A stretch of 64,000 nt of DNA from Tethya wilhelma (lineage: Eukaryota > Porifera > Demospongiae > Tethyida > Tethyidae): NCBI GenBank assembly GCA_964030475.1, contig CAXIPT010000007.1, forward strand, positions 2,860,463-2,924,462, given 5' to 3'. Numbering within the stretch: position 1 is the stretch's first letter; every line of letters starts with the position of its first letter. The notes under the pieces were generated by a model that saw nothing but the letters and a program-made list of their open reading frames with translations, was not told the DNA's origin and did no database searches. A program made the translations under genes and the position numbers. Shown here piece after piece: positions 1 to 10,191 of the stretch.

Positions 1-19
1 GTTTTCCAAAATTGGGTCA
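1..19 (-). mobile_element. TIR-A terminus (partial)
   Basis: The window opens inside a transposon end ending CAAAATTGGGTCA. The same terminus recurs near 9273-9302, 25897-25926 and 30586-30611, and inverted at 32051-32078, where it reads TGTGACCCAATTTTGG. The element body lies to the left, outside the window. Satellite DNA starts directly after it. Confidence 0.6.
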
Positions 20-894
20 TATATTTTACCTTGGAAACACTTTCTAGCACACAAGAAACACTTTTTTAAAAATTTACTTTTGTCTGAACATTTTGTTGAT
101 ATAGTAAACATCAAGAGTTGAAAAGTTTTCTCACGGTATAGAAAAAGCAGTTAGTCTTCTTGTGTGACTATGTACTTCTAAAATTTTCTAAGACCAATTA
201 AGTACATTTTTTTACAAAAAATGTATATTTTGTCGTGAAAAAAATTTTCACCACAAAAGAAACACTTTTGTGAAATTTTACTTTTTTCAACATTCTCTTA
301 GAACATTGTTGGTGAAAAACAGTTTTCTCACGGTAGAGATAAAGAATTTAGTTTTTTTAGTGACTATGGACTTTGGACTTAGAAATTATTCTAAAACCAA
401 AAAGTATACTTTTGACAAAAAAAGTTTATTTTGCCTTGAAAACTTTTTTCAGCACAAAAAAGACACTTTTGTGAAAACTTAGTGTTTTCACCACATGTAA
501 CATTTTCCTGATGTAAAAAAAAATGTAAGCGAAAAAAAAAGTTCTCTGATGACAGTTTTGTGAAAATTTACATTTTTCAACACATAGAAAATTCTTTTCA
601 TGTAAAAAATATTGTTAGTGAAAAACCAAGGTTTTTTCACAGAACAGAAAAGAACTTAGTCTTTTTGAGTGACTATGGACTTAGACTAAAACCAAAATGT
701 ACACTTTTGACCAAAAAAGTTTATTTTGTATTGAAACCATTTTCCACCACAAAAAAAATACTTTTGTGGAAATTTACTTTTCTTAACACATCAAACATTC
801 TCTTGATGTAAAAAAATTCATAGCTAAAAACAAAGTTTTCTGACGGTAGCGTAAAAAAAACCTTTTCTTTGTAAGTGATTATCGACTTAGAAAA
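20..894 (-). repeat. Satellite array, about 205-bp monomers, reverse orientation
   Basis: About four diverged monomers run as the reverse complement of the array that follows. Landmarks repeat every 200-215 bp: AACATTGTTGGTGAAAAAC, GTTTTCTCACGGTA and GTGACTATGGACTT. There is no coding potential; the open frames here are satellite translations rich in F, K and L. The block ends at the palindrome centred at 894/895, where orientation flips. Confidence 0.85.
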
Positions 895-3800
895 TTTTCT
901 AATACCTAATAATTAATTTCTTTATCTCTACTGTGAGAAAACTTTATTTTTTACCAACAATGTTTTTTACACCAAGGGAATGTTCCATGTGTTGAAAACA
1001 GTACAATAGCGCAAAAGTGTTTCTTTCATGCTTCGTGTCTGTATCGTGAGAAAACTTTCTTAACATGTGTTGAAAAAAGTAAAATTTCACAAAAGTGTTT
1101 CTTTTGGGCTGAACAACGCAAAATAAACGTTTTAAGCAAAAAGTGAACTTTTAATATTCTAAGTCCATAGTCCTTCAAAAAACAATTGTTTATCTCTACA
1201 TTGAGAAAATTTTGTTTTTCACCAACAATGTTTTTTATACCAACAGAGATTGTCCATGTGTTGAAAAAAGTACAATTTCACAAAAGTGTTTAATTTATGC
1301 TGAAAAGTAAAATAAACGTTTTTGCAAAAGCATATTTCTTGGTCTTAGAAAATATTCTAAGTCCATAGTCACTGAAAAAAACTAATTTCTTTAGCTCTAA
1401 CGTGAGAAAACCTTGTTTTTTACCAAATATGTTTTTTACACCATGAGATTGTTTCATATGTTAAAAAAGAACAATTAACAAAAGTGTTTCTTTTGTGCTA
1501 AAAATTCTTTTTAAGGCAAAATAAACGCTTTTTGCAAAAAGGGTACTTTTTGTTCTTAGAAGTCCATAGTAAGTCAAAAACACCAAGTACATTATCTCTA
1601 AACTTTTATTTTTGCCAATAATGATTTTACACCAAGAAAATGTTTCATGTGTTGAAAAAAGTAAAATTTTACAAAAGTGTTTCTTTAGTCATTAAAATTG
1701 TTTTCAAGGCAAAATAAACATTATTGCAAAAAGTATATTCTTTGGTTTTAGAAAATTTTCTAAGTCCATAGTAAGTAAAAAAAACAAGTTCCTTATCTCT
1801 AACGTGAGAAAACATTGTTTTTTTTGCCAACAATGTTTTTTACACCAAGAGAATGCTTTATGTGTTGAAAAAAGTAAAATTTCACAAGTGTTTCTTTTGT
1901 GCTGAAAAGTGTTTTCAACGTAAAATAAACGTTTTTTGCAAAAACTAAACGTTTTGGTCACTAATAATTTTCTAAGTCAATAGTCACTCAAAAAAACTAA
2001 GTTGTTTATCTCTACGTTGAGAAAACTTTGTTTTTCACCAACAATGTTTTTTACACCAAGAGAATGTTCTGTGTTAAAAAAAGTAAAATTTCACAAAAGT
2101 GTTTCTTTTCTGATGAATTGTGTTTTCAACGAAAAATAAACGTTTCTAGCAAAAAGAGAACTTTTTGGGTTAAAAAAATTTTCTAAATCCATAGTCACTC
2201 AAATAAAATAAGTTCCTTATCTCTAACGTGAGAAAACATTGTTTTTTTTGCCAACAATGTTTTTTACACCAAGAGAATGCTTTATGTGTTGAAAAAAGTA
2301 AAATTTCACAAGTGTTTCTTTTGTGCTGAAAAGTGTTTTCAACGTAAAATAAACGTTTTTTGCAAAAACTAAACATTTTGGTCACTAATAATTTTCTAAG
2401 TCAATAGTCACTCAAAAAAACTAAGTTGTTTATCTCTACGTTGAGAAAACTTTGTTTTTCACCAACAATGTTTTTTACACCAAGAGAATGTTCTGTGTTA
2501 AAAAAAGTAAAATTTCACAAAAGTGTTTCTTTTCTGATGAATTGTGTTTTCAACGCAAAATAAACGTTTCTAGCAAAAAGAGAACTTTTTGGGTTAAAAA
2601 AATTTTCTAAATCCATAGTCACTCAAATAAATTAAGTTGTTTATCTCTACGTTGAGAAAACTTTTTTTTCACCAACATTGTTTTTTACACCAAGAGAATG
2701 TTCTATTTGTTGAAAAAAGTACAGTTTCACGAAAGAGTTTCTTTTAAGCTGAAAAGTATTTTCAAAGTAAAATAAATTCTTTTTCTATAAAGTATACTTT
2801 TTGGTCTTAAAAAATTTTCTAAGTCCAAATAGTCACTCAAAAAAACTAAATTGTTTATCTTTACGTTGAGAAAACTTTGTTTTTCACCAACAATGTTTTT
2901 TACACCAAGATAATGTTCTATGTGTTGAAAAAAGTAAAATTTCACAAGTGTTTCTTTTGTGCTAAAAAGTAAATTAAACGTTTTTTGCAAAAAGTGTATT
3001 TCTTGGTCTTAGAAAATTTTCTCAAAGTCCATAGTCACTGAAAAAAACTAAGTTCTTTAGCTCTAACGTGACAAAACTTTGCTTTTTACCAACAATGTTT
3101 TTTACACCATGTGTTTGTTCCATATGTTAAAAAAAGAACAATTTCACAAAAGTGTTTCTTTTGTGCTAAAAATTGTTTTCAAGGCAAAATAAACATTTTG
3201 GCAAAAAGTGTACTCTTTGGTCTTTGAAAATTTTCTAAGTCCATAGTAAGTAAAAAAAAAACTAAGTTCTTTATCTCTAACATGAGAAAACTTTGTTTTT
3301 TACCAACAATGTTTTTTACACCAAGAGAATGTTTCATGTGTTGAAAAAAGTAAAATTTCAGATGTGTTTCTTTTGTGCTGAAAAGTGTTTTCAACGCAAA
3401 ATAAATGTTTTTTGCAAAAAGTGAACGTTTTGGTCACTAAAAATTTTCTAAGTCCATAGTCACTGAAAAAAACTAAGTTTTTTATCTATAACGTGAGAAA
3501 ACTTTGCTTTTTACCAACCATGTTTTTTACACCATGAGTTTGTTCCATATGTTAAAAAAAGAACAATTTCACAAAAGTGTTTCTTTTGTGCTAAAAATTG
3601 TTTTCAAGGCAAAATAAATGTTTTTAACAAAAAGTGAACTTTTTGGTCTTAGAAATTTTTCTAAGCACATAGTAAGTCAAAAAAACTAAGTACATTATCT
3701 CTAAACTTGTTTTTTTCCAACAATGTTTTTTACACCAAGAGAATGTTCCATGTGTTGAAAGAAGTAAAATTTTACAAAAGTGTTTCTTTTGTGCTTAAAA

Positions 3801-4640
3801 TTGTTTTCAAGGCAAAATAAACATTTTTGCAAAAAGTGTACTCTTTGGTCTTAGAAAATTTTCTAAGTCCATAGTAAGTAAAGAAAACTAAGTTCAACGT
3901 GAGAAAACTTTGTTTTTTACCAACACACCAAGAGAATGTTTCATGTGTTGAAAAAAATAAAATTTCACAAGTGTTTCTTTTGTGCTGAAAAGTGTTTTCA
4001 ATGCAAAATAAACGTTTTTAACAAAAAGTGAACTTTTTGGTTTTAGAAAATTTTCTAAATCCATATTCACTCAAATAAATCAAGTTGTTTATCTCTACGT
4101 TGACAAAACTTTGTTTTTCACCAACAATGTTTTTTACACTAAGAGAATGTTCCATTTGTTGAAAAAAGTAAAATTTCACAAATGTGTTTCTTTTGTGGTG
4201 AAAAGTGTTTTCAACGCGAAATTAACGTTTTTAGCCAAAAGTGAACTTTTTGGTTTTAGAAAACTTTCTAAGTCCAGTCCTTCAAAAAAAAGTTCTTTAT
4301 CTCTACTGTGAGAAAACTTTATTTTTCACCAACAATGTTTTTTACACCAAGAGAATGTTCCATGTGTTGAAAAAATTACAATAGCACAAAAGTGTTTCTT
4401 TTGTGCTAAAAATTGTTTTCATGGCAAAATAAACGCTTTTTGCAAAAAATGTGTACTTTTTGGTCTTAGAAAATTTTCTAAGTCCTTAATCAGTCAAAAA
4501 ACTAAGTTCTTTATTTCTACTGTGAGAAAACTTTGTTTTTTACCGACAATGTTATTTACACCATGAGATTGTTCCATGTACTAAAAAAAAACAATTTTAC
4601 AAAAGTGTTTCTTTTGTGCTAAAAATTGTTTTCAGGGCAA
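895..4640 (+). repeat. Satellite array, about 205-bp monomers, forward orientation
   Basis: About 18 monomers. The landmark GTGTTTCTTTTGTGCTGAAA recurs near 1487, 1888, 2308, 2948, 3154, 3366, 3577, 3779, 3975, 4187, 4394 and 4608, giving a period of about 195-215 bp. Most monomers carry a palindrome close to CTTAGAAAATTTTCTAAG and a hairpin with arms CACAAAAG and CTTTTGTG. The monomers are rich in A and T tracts. The block ends where unique sequence starts near 4640. Confidence 0.9.
1790..2630 (+). repeat. Higher-order dimer of the satellite, about 424 bp x 2
   Basis: Two adjacent two-monomer blocks (about 1790-2210 and 2214-2630) are nearly identical, far more alike than neighbouring single monomers. 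The offset is about 424 bp. This shows a recent local duplication of two monomers. Confidence 0.75.
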
Positions 4641-4746
4641 GATAAAATGTTCCACGTCGTGGCAAGGCTGCACATATAACAATGTATTTGGCTTCAAATA
4701 ATTATTTTCATAGCAATATTTAAAGATTACCTCATTTCTTTTTTTC

Positions 4747-4755
4747 TATAAATAG
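4747..4755 (+). promoter_or_regulatory. TATA box upstream of retroelement-like ORF
   Basis: TATAAATAG stands in the first unique sequence after the satellite, about 190 bp before the ATG at 4939. It may mark the transcription start of the retroelement remnant. The assignment rests on motif and position only. Confidence 0.4.
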
Positions 4756-4938
4756 TAGCTCGCACGTGCATACCTTTGGCCTAAAGTTTTGCTCAACGCA
4801 GTTGAAACAAGTGAAACAGAGAGAGAGAAAAAGAACTAAGTCTAAACCCTTTTATTTGAAAGTAAAGTGTTTCTTTTGTGAACCTGTGACTGGCAGAGGC
4901 ACTCTAGATTCGAAAAAGGACTGCCTTCGAGTGCTACC

Positions 4939-5091
4939 ATGTCCAACGGCAAAGATCAGTCACAAAATAATCAAGATGGAGGTCAAGGTTTTTTACGGGA
5001 ATTGGTCGATCCCGAACAACACAAAACTCCCAAGCCAAATGCAGTGGACGCCTTTTGGAACCACCAGCATGGCCACTTATATGCCCATTAA
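4939..5091 (+). CDS. Short ORF, possible gag N-terminus of a retroelement remnant
   Basis: This 50-aa frame starts MSNGKDQSQNNQDGG and stops at TAA 5089-5091. It is hydrophilic, rich in Q and N near the start, and ends in a W/H-rich stretch (AFWNHQHGHLY). I do not recognise a family with certainty. It lies between a TATA box and retroelement fragments (gag-like at 5544-5915, RT start at 5972-6180), so a truncated gag start is the best guess. No splice donor or continuing frame is obvious; tandem repeats follow directly. Confidence 0.3.
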   Translation: MSNGKDQSQNNQDGGQGFLRELVDPEQHKTPKPNAVDAFWNHQHGHLYAH

Positions 5092-5320
5092 GGTAATGAA
5101 TGCCCTTTGGCACTACCTTTGAGCTCTATGAGGTCTACAAGGTAATGTATGCCCTTCCTTTTGCACTACCTTGACCTCAGATCCAGAGTATGCCACTATC
5201 CCAAATCTTTGTTATATGCCCAAGTTAAGGTAATGAATGCCCTCTGGCACTACCTTTGGGCCCCTCTAGGTCCGCAAGGTAATGTATGCCCTCTGGCACT
5301 ACCTGTGACCGCTGATCCAG
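5085..5320 (+). repeat. Two tandem copies of a 137-bp unit
   Basis: A unit starting AAGGTAATGAATGCCCT occurs at about 5091 and again at about 5228. Inside each unit the motif AAGGTAATGnATGCCC ... GGCACTACCT appears twice, 49 bp apart, with AAGGTA and TACCTT ends that can pair. The block sits inside the retroelement remnant and may be part of its repeat structure. Confidence 0.7.
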
Positions 5321-5543
5321 ATGATATACTAAAGACCCACCTGAGGGCGCTTCGTTCCTGTTATATTGCTTTGTCATCTGAACTTGTTGTATGGGGTGTA
5401 GGGACCCTTGTCCGATCTGCCCCCATACTTCGCAGTCGGACCCTTGGATAAAAAACGGCTATTTCTACTCGTGCCTCCTGATTTGGCTCCTTCCACTGAA
5501 GTAATCGCTTTGTTGAAAGCTTCTATTGTGTTTGCCCTCTCGA

Positions 5544-5915
5544 TTATCTTCTTTCTAACCTCTGGCCCAAACAGCTCTGTGCCAGAGCTCGCTTGATCCT
5601 CCTTGCAAATATCGCGCCAAGCTTAGGTCGAGACCTGCTGATGCTCTGTATTACGGCATTACGACGGGTTTGCGAGACATAGTTAGAGGCATTACCGATT
5701 AAAGCCAGGGTATTCTTAACAATGGAGACCACTTCTGATACAGGGACCTGATCCTCTTTTCCACTCACCTCTAGCTCCTTTAGATGCTACCAATAGTTGG
5801 CAAGCGGAGCAGAGATGGCTAGAATACTTGCTTAAATTTTTGACAGATGGGCATCATTTTTGTCTTGTAACTCTTTACCAAGGGCTCCTTTGATGTCGTG
5901 AGCAATCACAGAAAA
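5544..5915 (-). pseudogene. Retroelement gag-like fragment (inverted within the remnant)
   Basis: The minus strand reads GALGKELQDKNDAHLSKI, then after two stops VSGKEDQVPVSEVV and LALIGNASNYVSQTRRN. The segment around LIGNASNY followed by basic residues resembles gag-like proteins of DIRS/tyrosine-recombinase retroelements as I recall them. The frame carries stops and is broken near 5915, where plus-strand retroelement sequence starts. Its orientation is opposite to the reverse transcriptase start next door, so the remnant has an internal inversion. Family assignment is by motif memory. Confidence 0.5.
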
Positions 5916-6180
5916 TACCCAAGGAGCAGCCCCAAAAAGCACTTCCAGAAGAATCCTTAAATCCAGAGCCAGTGTTACCAGTACCAAGAAGAGATGTCCA
6001 AGCCAAAACAGAGCTATCTGCACCAGAAAGAACGCTCAGGCACGAGGCTCTACACCCAGAGCCAATGGTAGTAGGAGGCAATCTATGCTACCACATACAG
6101 GCATGGCAACACATCACGGACAATCCGTGGGTATTGGAGTCGGTACAGGGATATGCCTTGGAGTTTTCGGGTACCCCCCC
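5916..6180 (+). pseudogene. DIRS-like reverse-transcriptase N-terminal fragment
   Basis: The plus strand reads PEPMVVGGNLCYHIQAW, QHITDNPWVLESVQGY and ALEFSGTPP. The pattern W-x-x-I-T-x-x-P-W-V-L-x-x-V-x-G-Y is typical of the start of RT domains in DIRS/Ngaro-type retroelements. The domain is cut after about 30 residues by a MITE-like sequence (6192 onward) and the N gap at 6295. No YxDD motif or recombinase remains. Confidence 0.55.
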
Positions 6181-6191
6181 AAGGACAACTG

Positions 6192-6294
6192 GGCAGTGGC
6201 GTAGCCAGGAATATATGATAGGAGGTGCTCTTCGGGCGCGAAGCGCCCTGAAAATTTTGGGACCGGAAGCCACGCCCATTAATTAAATCACGTG
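6192..6294. mobile_element. MITE terminus (CAGTGGCGTAGCCAGG type)
   Basis: CAGTGGCGTAGCCAGG is a hAT-like terminal sequence resembling the one at 36401. A small hairpin GGGCGCGAAGCGCCC lies inside. The other end is missing because an N stands at 6295. Confidence 0.5.
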
Positions 6295-6295
6295 N
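6295..6295. other. Single-N join
   Basis: A single N separates a retroelement/MITE remnant from the 3' flank of the leucyl-tRNA synthetase gene. It behaves like the other Ns in this window, as a contig join of unknown gap size. Confidence 0.7.
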
Positions 6296-6426
6296 GACGA
6301 AACTTTTAGGTCTCTAACGACCATTACCAGCTACTTGTAACTGAGCTGAATGGCCTGCAATAATTACAAGAGCTAATTTATAATTGCGGCATTTTGTTTA
6401 TATTGTACACAGAGATATATATAGAT

Positions 6427-6432
6427 TTTATT
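6427..6432 (-). terminator. Poly(A) signal AATAAA of the leucyl-tRNA synthetase gene
   Basis: On the minus strand AATAAA begins 3 nt after the TAG stop codon (6438-6436). Confidence 0.65.
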
Positions 6433-6435
6433 CAG

Positions 6436-7034
6436 CTACTTTTTTGTGACAAAGTTTACAACCCTTCTATCAGGTACCACTACTACCCTCTTAATGTTCA
6501 CTCCATCATGAAGCTTGCCCTTCTCTTGAAGGAGCTCCTTAGCTCTCAATTCTAGTTCAGAGTGACTGTGAGTCTGAATCAGTTCAGTGGAAACAGAAAC
6601 AGTGTCAACCAGCTTGCCATTCATCTGCATAATAATAGCTATAATGCTATGCTATAATACAATAATACTAAACCTACCATTACAGTTAATGATACAGTAT
6701 CTTCTTGCAGCATACAGGTATCATAGACTGGCCATTGTTGCTCCAAAACACCACCCTTCAACAGGAAAACCACATTGAGTTGGGGAAGGAGTTAGTGCTA
6801 TCATGGTCTGCATACCTTGCCCATTGGAGTGCCCAGACACTCTGCTGCCTCTTTGAGATGTTCCCACATTTCAGATGAGAAGTGAGGGGCCATTGGAGCC
6901 AGCAAGATGCACAGGGTGGTGAGAGCATTCTGAAATTGAGGAGTCCCATTTTCAGCATCTTGAAGCAAGTTGGAGAGAATCATGAGTCCAGATACGACTT
7001 TATTGTGTTTGTGTTCCTCATAGCAGGTGGTCAA
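6436..7034 (-). CDS. LARS2: Mitochondrial-type leucyl-tRNA synthetase, last three exons
   Basis: Class Ia aminoacyl-tRNA synthetase that charges tRNA-Leu. Only the C-terminal anticodon-binding region is present. Exons: 7034-6816 (acceptor TATAG, donor GTATGC), 6755-6678 (donor GTAGGT) and 6624-6436 (acceptor TGCAG, stop TAG). All joins are phase 0. The first exon carries LCILLAPMAPHFSSEMWEHL, the conserved LAPxAPH-SEMW helix of the anticodon-binding domain. The second reads QQWPVYDTCML. The third starts MNGKLVDTVSV, matching the small C-terminal VNGK domain, and ends in a basic VNFVTKK tail. The upstream intron is filled with transposon debris (7040-9580), so the rest of the gene is far away or missing from this assembly. 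Start codon and catalytic HIGH/KMSKS motifs are outside the window. Confidence 0.8.
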
Positions 7035-7042
7035 CTATACAG

Positions 7043-7056
7043 TGTGTGTGAGTGTA

Positions 7057-7100
<44 letters not shown>

Positions 7101-7133
7101 TGTGTGTGTGTGTCTGTGTGTGTGTGTGTGTGT
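7043..7133. repeat. (TG)n microsatellite
   Basis: Interrupted TG repeat. It continues into ACATGTAACAAGACTAACATACCTG, as the TG repeat at 22625-22690 does, so it arrived as part of the DUF7869 gene intron and is not native to the leucyl-tRNA synthetase intron. Confidence 0.85.
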
Positions 7134-7135
7134 GT

Positions 7136-7436
7136 ACATGTAACAAGACTAACATACCTGTTCTCTGCAGTTGTCGGCATGAAGAGTCAGTTCTGTTTCC
7201 CTGAAATTGAGATTACTGAAATAATGATGCAGTAGGCTAATGATAATATTTGCTCCCTTGCCTGTATTTACTGCCTCATCAATCAGGTAACTGAGCTAAA
7301 ATGTAAAGTCCATTGTAACAAGTGTTAGTATACAAGTTCATCCTATGTTCTATGTATGGCATCACAACAGATTCCAAATATTGCACACTTTCTGGTGTCA
7401 AAGAGTAGATGGGTCCTGGCTGTTAAGGGCTACATG
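7136..7436 (-). pseudogene. DUF7869 gene fragment (exons F and G)
   Basis: Matches the minus-strand gene at 22730-23011. Exon G reads LSYLIDEAVNTGKGAN and LHADNC; the fragment also carries the end of exon F (the PGPIYFxTP region). It lies inside the leucyl-tRNA synthetase upstream intron, in the same orientation as that gene. It is cut at 7436 by the element with the palindromic end. Confidence 0.75.
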
Positions 7437-8512
7437 TAAAAAAAAAAACATTGGAAATGTAATGAAACACAGGAATGGCTAAATTCGTAAAAAGAACGCA
7501 AACAAGATGGAATGGCTATTAGAATGTGTAATGAATTCTTCCTGTATGGGCTGCATTTAGCAATCTCCTTATTGAGTCTCTCATTTTGCCCACAGGAAGA
7601 ATTCCTTACACACTCTAATAGCCATTCCATCTTGTTTGCGCTCTTTTTACGAATTTAGCCATTCCTGTGTTTCATTACATTTCCAATGTTTTTTTTTTAC
7701 TGGTTTGTTCTCATTTTTTCATAATTCTACAAATCACATTTGAGTTGGTGTGTGTAGCTAGCTACTGAGCAGCTAGTAGTCTGGCAAGCTAGACTATTAA
7801 GCCAGTGGGCTTCTCAGTGAGTATTTTAAGTTGTGGCAGTAGCCTGCTTGATACTGAAGTGAAACACACATCTTAGTCATTTGGAGGCAGGAGCTGTATC
7901 ATAAGATTTACTTGCCTTTCTATATATGTTATGAAAATCAAAGTCGTGATTTCATCTCTTAAGAAGAGCAACCAGGTAGATCACAGAATAGTTCCAGGCA
8001 ACTTGCATTTAATTCCAAATAACGCACACTTTTGTATGTGGAAAGGGTCGTCAATTCGAATGTTCTAGAAGCTAATGAATTATGCATGAGTGTAGAAATT
8101 AATGGCGGCCATATGGAGGAGGTGCTTTTTGCCTTGTATCTAGCTACTCAATGAGAGATGCTAAAAACTGATGGCAAAAGCGACTGTCCTGGAAGAAACC
8201 AAGTTTGTTCGTTCAAGAATCAGCTTCTAAAAGTGAATAGTCTCTGAGAAAAGTTGAGCCAAGATAGAAGAAGAAGAAGAATAAGAAGAAGATGGAGAAA
8301 ATTGGAGGTTTAGCATGTTTGTGTTTGTTACTTTAGCGATAGTTTTAGGCCATGCTTTTGGGCACATTAGAAAGAGAAAGAGCTAAATAGTAGCTTAAGA
8401 AGCCTTTTAGTGCCAAGCGCTCATTTTTTGCAGAGTTATTCGCGTGAATATTTGTATTGCACTAATAGGCCATCCGTGCCATTCCTGTGTACCCAGTACT
8501 ACCGTACTGGGA
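7437..8512 (+). mobile_element. 1.1-kb dispersed element with palindromic 5' end and 3' hairpin, copy 1
   Basis: 7437-7700 is a near-perfect palindrome with arms of about 110 bp (ACATTGGAAATGTAATGA ... TCATTACATTTCCAATGT) around a short loop. The following 800 bp is noncoding. The element ends in the hairpin CCCAGTAC-TACC-GTACTGGG (8491-8510). A reverse-complement copy lies at 30715-31790, inserted in satellite, which defines both ends. I cannot assign a class; no transposase is encoded. Confidence 0.75.
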
Positions 8513-8561
8513 ATAAAGGTATATATTTAGTAATGCATGTTAACAGCACATGCATGATTAG

Positions 8562-8598
8562 CCCTTTAAGTATGAATGACACCTATAGACGTCATTGC
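8562..8598 (-). mobile_element. piggyBac-like MITE terminal scrap
   Basis: CCCTTTAAGTATGAATGAC and GACGTCAT match the inverted 3' end of the MITE family seen at 9587-10187. Only about 37 bp remain before DUF7869 exon A sequence starts. Confidence 0.6.
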
Positions 8599-8965
8599 AA
8601 AGTTAGCATGTGCCCTGCAGTGTAGCGATGATGATCTCCTATCGCTCCTCCAGGACTACCTACATGTAGAAGATCAGGGCTTTTACGATCTGGATACCTC
8701 GATGTCTTCTAGTCCAGAGCTAGCTGACTTTAAGCCAGCACATGAACAACCAACTCTAGATTTGTCCCCATGCAATTATTATTATTACTGTATGCTAGCT
8801 AGCTATAGCTATTTTTTTTTTTTGCATACTAGCTAGCACTGAGTGTACTGTGCATCATTCGATGCTCTTCCTTTATGAATCACATTCAGGCCTTGAAGAT
8901 AGGATTGATGCTCATAAAGAGTATGGTTACATTACAGAGCTAAGTAAACGTGATAAGTCCAATAG
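8599..8965 (+). pseudogene. DUF7869 gene fragment (exons A and B), copy 2
   Basis: The plus strand reads LLSLLQDYLHVEDQG and SSSPELADFKPAHE, matching exon A of the gene at 25511-25310. After the short intron, the exon B start (LEDRIDAHKEYGY) follows at about 8891. The initiating region is missing. Relative to the terminal region that follows (8966-9302), this exon block is inverted compared with the 25.5-kb copy. Confidence 0.7.
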
Positions 8966-9302
8966 ACAAACTTCAAAGCAGTAGTAGTGAGAGAGCAACA
9001 AGAAGCTTACTTGCAAACGGGAATTCTCAAAGCAGCTTATCACGCAGCTGCCTTTTATCATCTTGCTTGTACTTTGTACATAGAAACTTATCTCCGTGCA
9101 TGAGAAAACTTCAAAATCTGCACATTTTTGCAAATAAGTCTGCAACAGAAGCAGCTCCATCCTTCAAATCTTGTGTGCAGGTAGCTAAATGATTCCCCCC
9201 CAGCGCTGCAAAAAAAATCATTTTTGTTGAGATTGCGGAAATTCAATAAAACTACGTTTCACTCAAAACTACATCTGGTCTGTTTCCAAAATTGAGTCTC
9301 AT
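8966..9302 (+). mobile_element. TIR-A terminal region
   Basis: Noncoding terminal domain starting GAGAGAGCAACAAGAAGC and ending TTCCAAAATTGAGTCTCA. It is homologous to 25548-25926 and, reversed, to 32051-32310. A GCAGCTCCAnCCTTCAAAT segment is shared with the TIR-B family. Confidence 0.7.
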
Positions 9303-9582
9303 ATACATTTTTTGTCAAAATGAAATTTAGAAAAATTTTAAGTCGATAGTCACCTAAAATGACTAAGTTGTTTTCTCTAACGTAAGAAAACTTTGTTTTT
9401 CACTAAGAATGTTTTTTACATCAAGAGAATGTTCGATGTGTTAAGAAAAGTAAATTTCACAAGTGTTTGTTTTGTAGTAGAAAATATTTTCAAGGCAAAA
9501 TAAACGTTTTTTTGTCAAAAGTGTTTTAGAAAATTTTCTAAGTGCATAGTCACTCCAAAAGACTAAGTTCTTTTTCTGTACC
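9303..9582 (+). repeat. Satellite fragment
   Basis: About 1.3 monomers of the 205-bp satellite, between the TIR-A terminus and a piggyBac-like MITE. Confidence 0.8.
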
Positions 9583-9586
9583 TTAA

Positions 9587-10187
9587 TGCTTTACACCCGG
9601 AAATTACAGGATGTGGCCACGTGATGAATTAATAAATTAAAATTTATTTTTTGTACTAGTTGATTGATGTTTATTATGCAGCCCTGGCTGCATACATACT
9701 TTAAAATAGACAAACTAATGTGTTAAAGTACTTATCTATTACCTGTATGACAGCATGGACAAGGCTGATCCTGGAAAATTTTATTCAGAAATTGGAGGGT
9801 TCGAAGTTTAATAGATTTCAAGCGTCTTTGACTTTCTTTCTCCCTGGCTTTGCGCAGCATCCAAACTAAGCTAATGAATATATATAATAACTATCCCTCT
9901 ACTACCACAAGTAGTGCTAAGCTTCTAATCCTAGAGACTACAGAGAAAACGAGCTAAGAAAACTTATAGTCACGATCGGGGTGATCGTAACCTTATTGAC
10001 CTCATTGAGCCCCACCTACTAATCAGTTCCAACTCAAACTTGGTATTTTACTAGGGTGATAACTTACCTAAATGCACAGCAAATTTAAAGTTCAATGCTA
10101 ATTTGCTTAGCTGCAGAGCTCGTGCTAACGTTGCGATGGCATCCAATAATTTAATGACGTCTATAGCCGTCATTCGTAAGTAAAGGG
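9587..10187. mobile_element. piggyBac-like MITE, about 600 bp
   Basis: The element lies between TTAA at 9583-9586 and TTAA at 10188-10191. It starts close to CCCTTTACACCCGG (first bases mutated) and ends AAAGGG. TTAA duplications and CCC...GGG termini are hallmarks of piggyBac elements. No transposase is encoded. Other copies: 15847-16482, 25927-26524, 27543-28165, 28326-28883. Confidence 0.8.
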
Positions 10188-10191
10188 TTAA

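Noticed and set aside
270..4311. Open frames of 60-87 codons in the satellite
   Set aside because: They recur with the monomer period, are F/K/L-rich and have no start or splice context; they are translations of the repeat.
8491..8510. Hairpin as a Helitron 3' end
   Set aside because: No CTRR end follows at the expected distance and no TC 5' end is visible.
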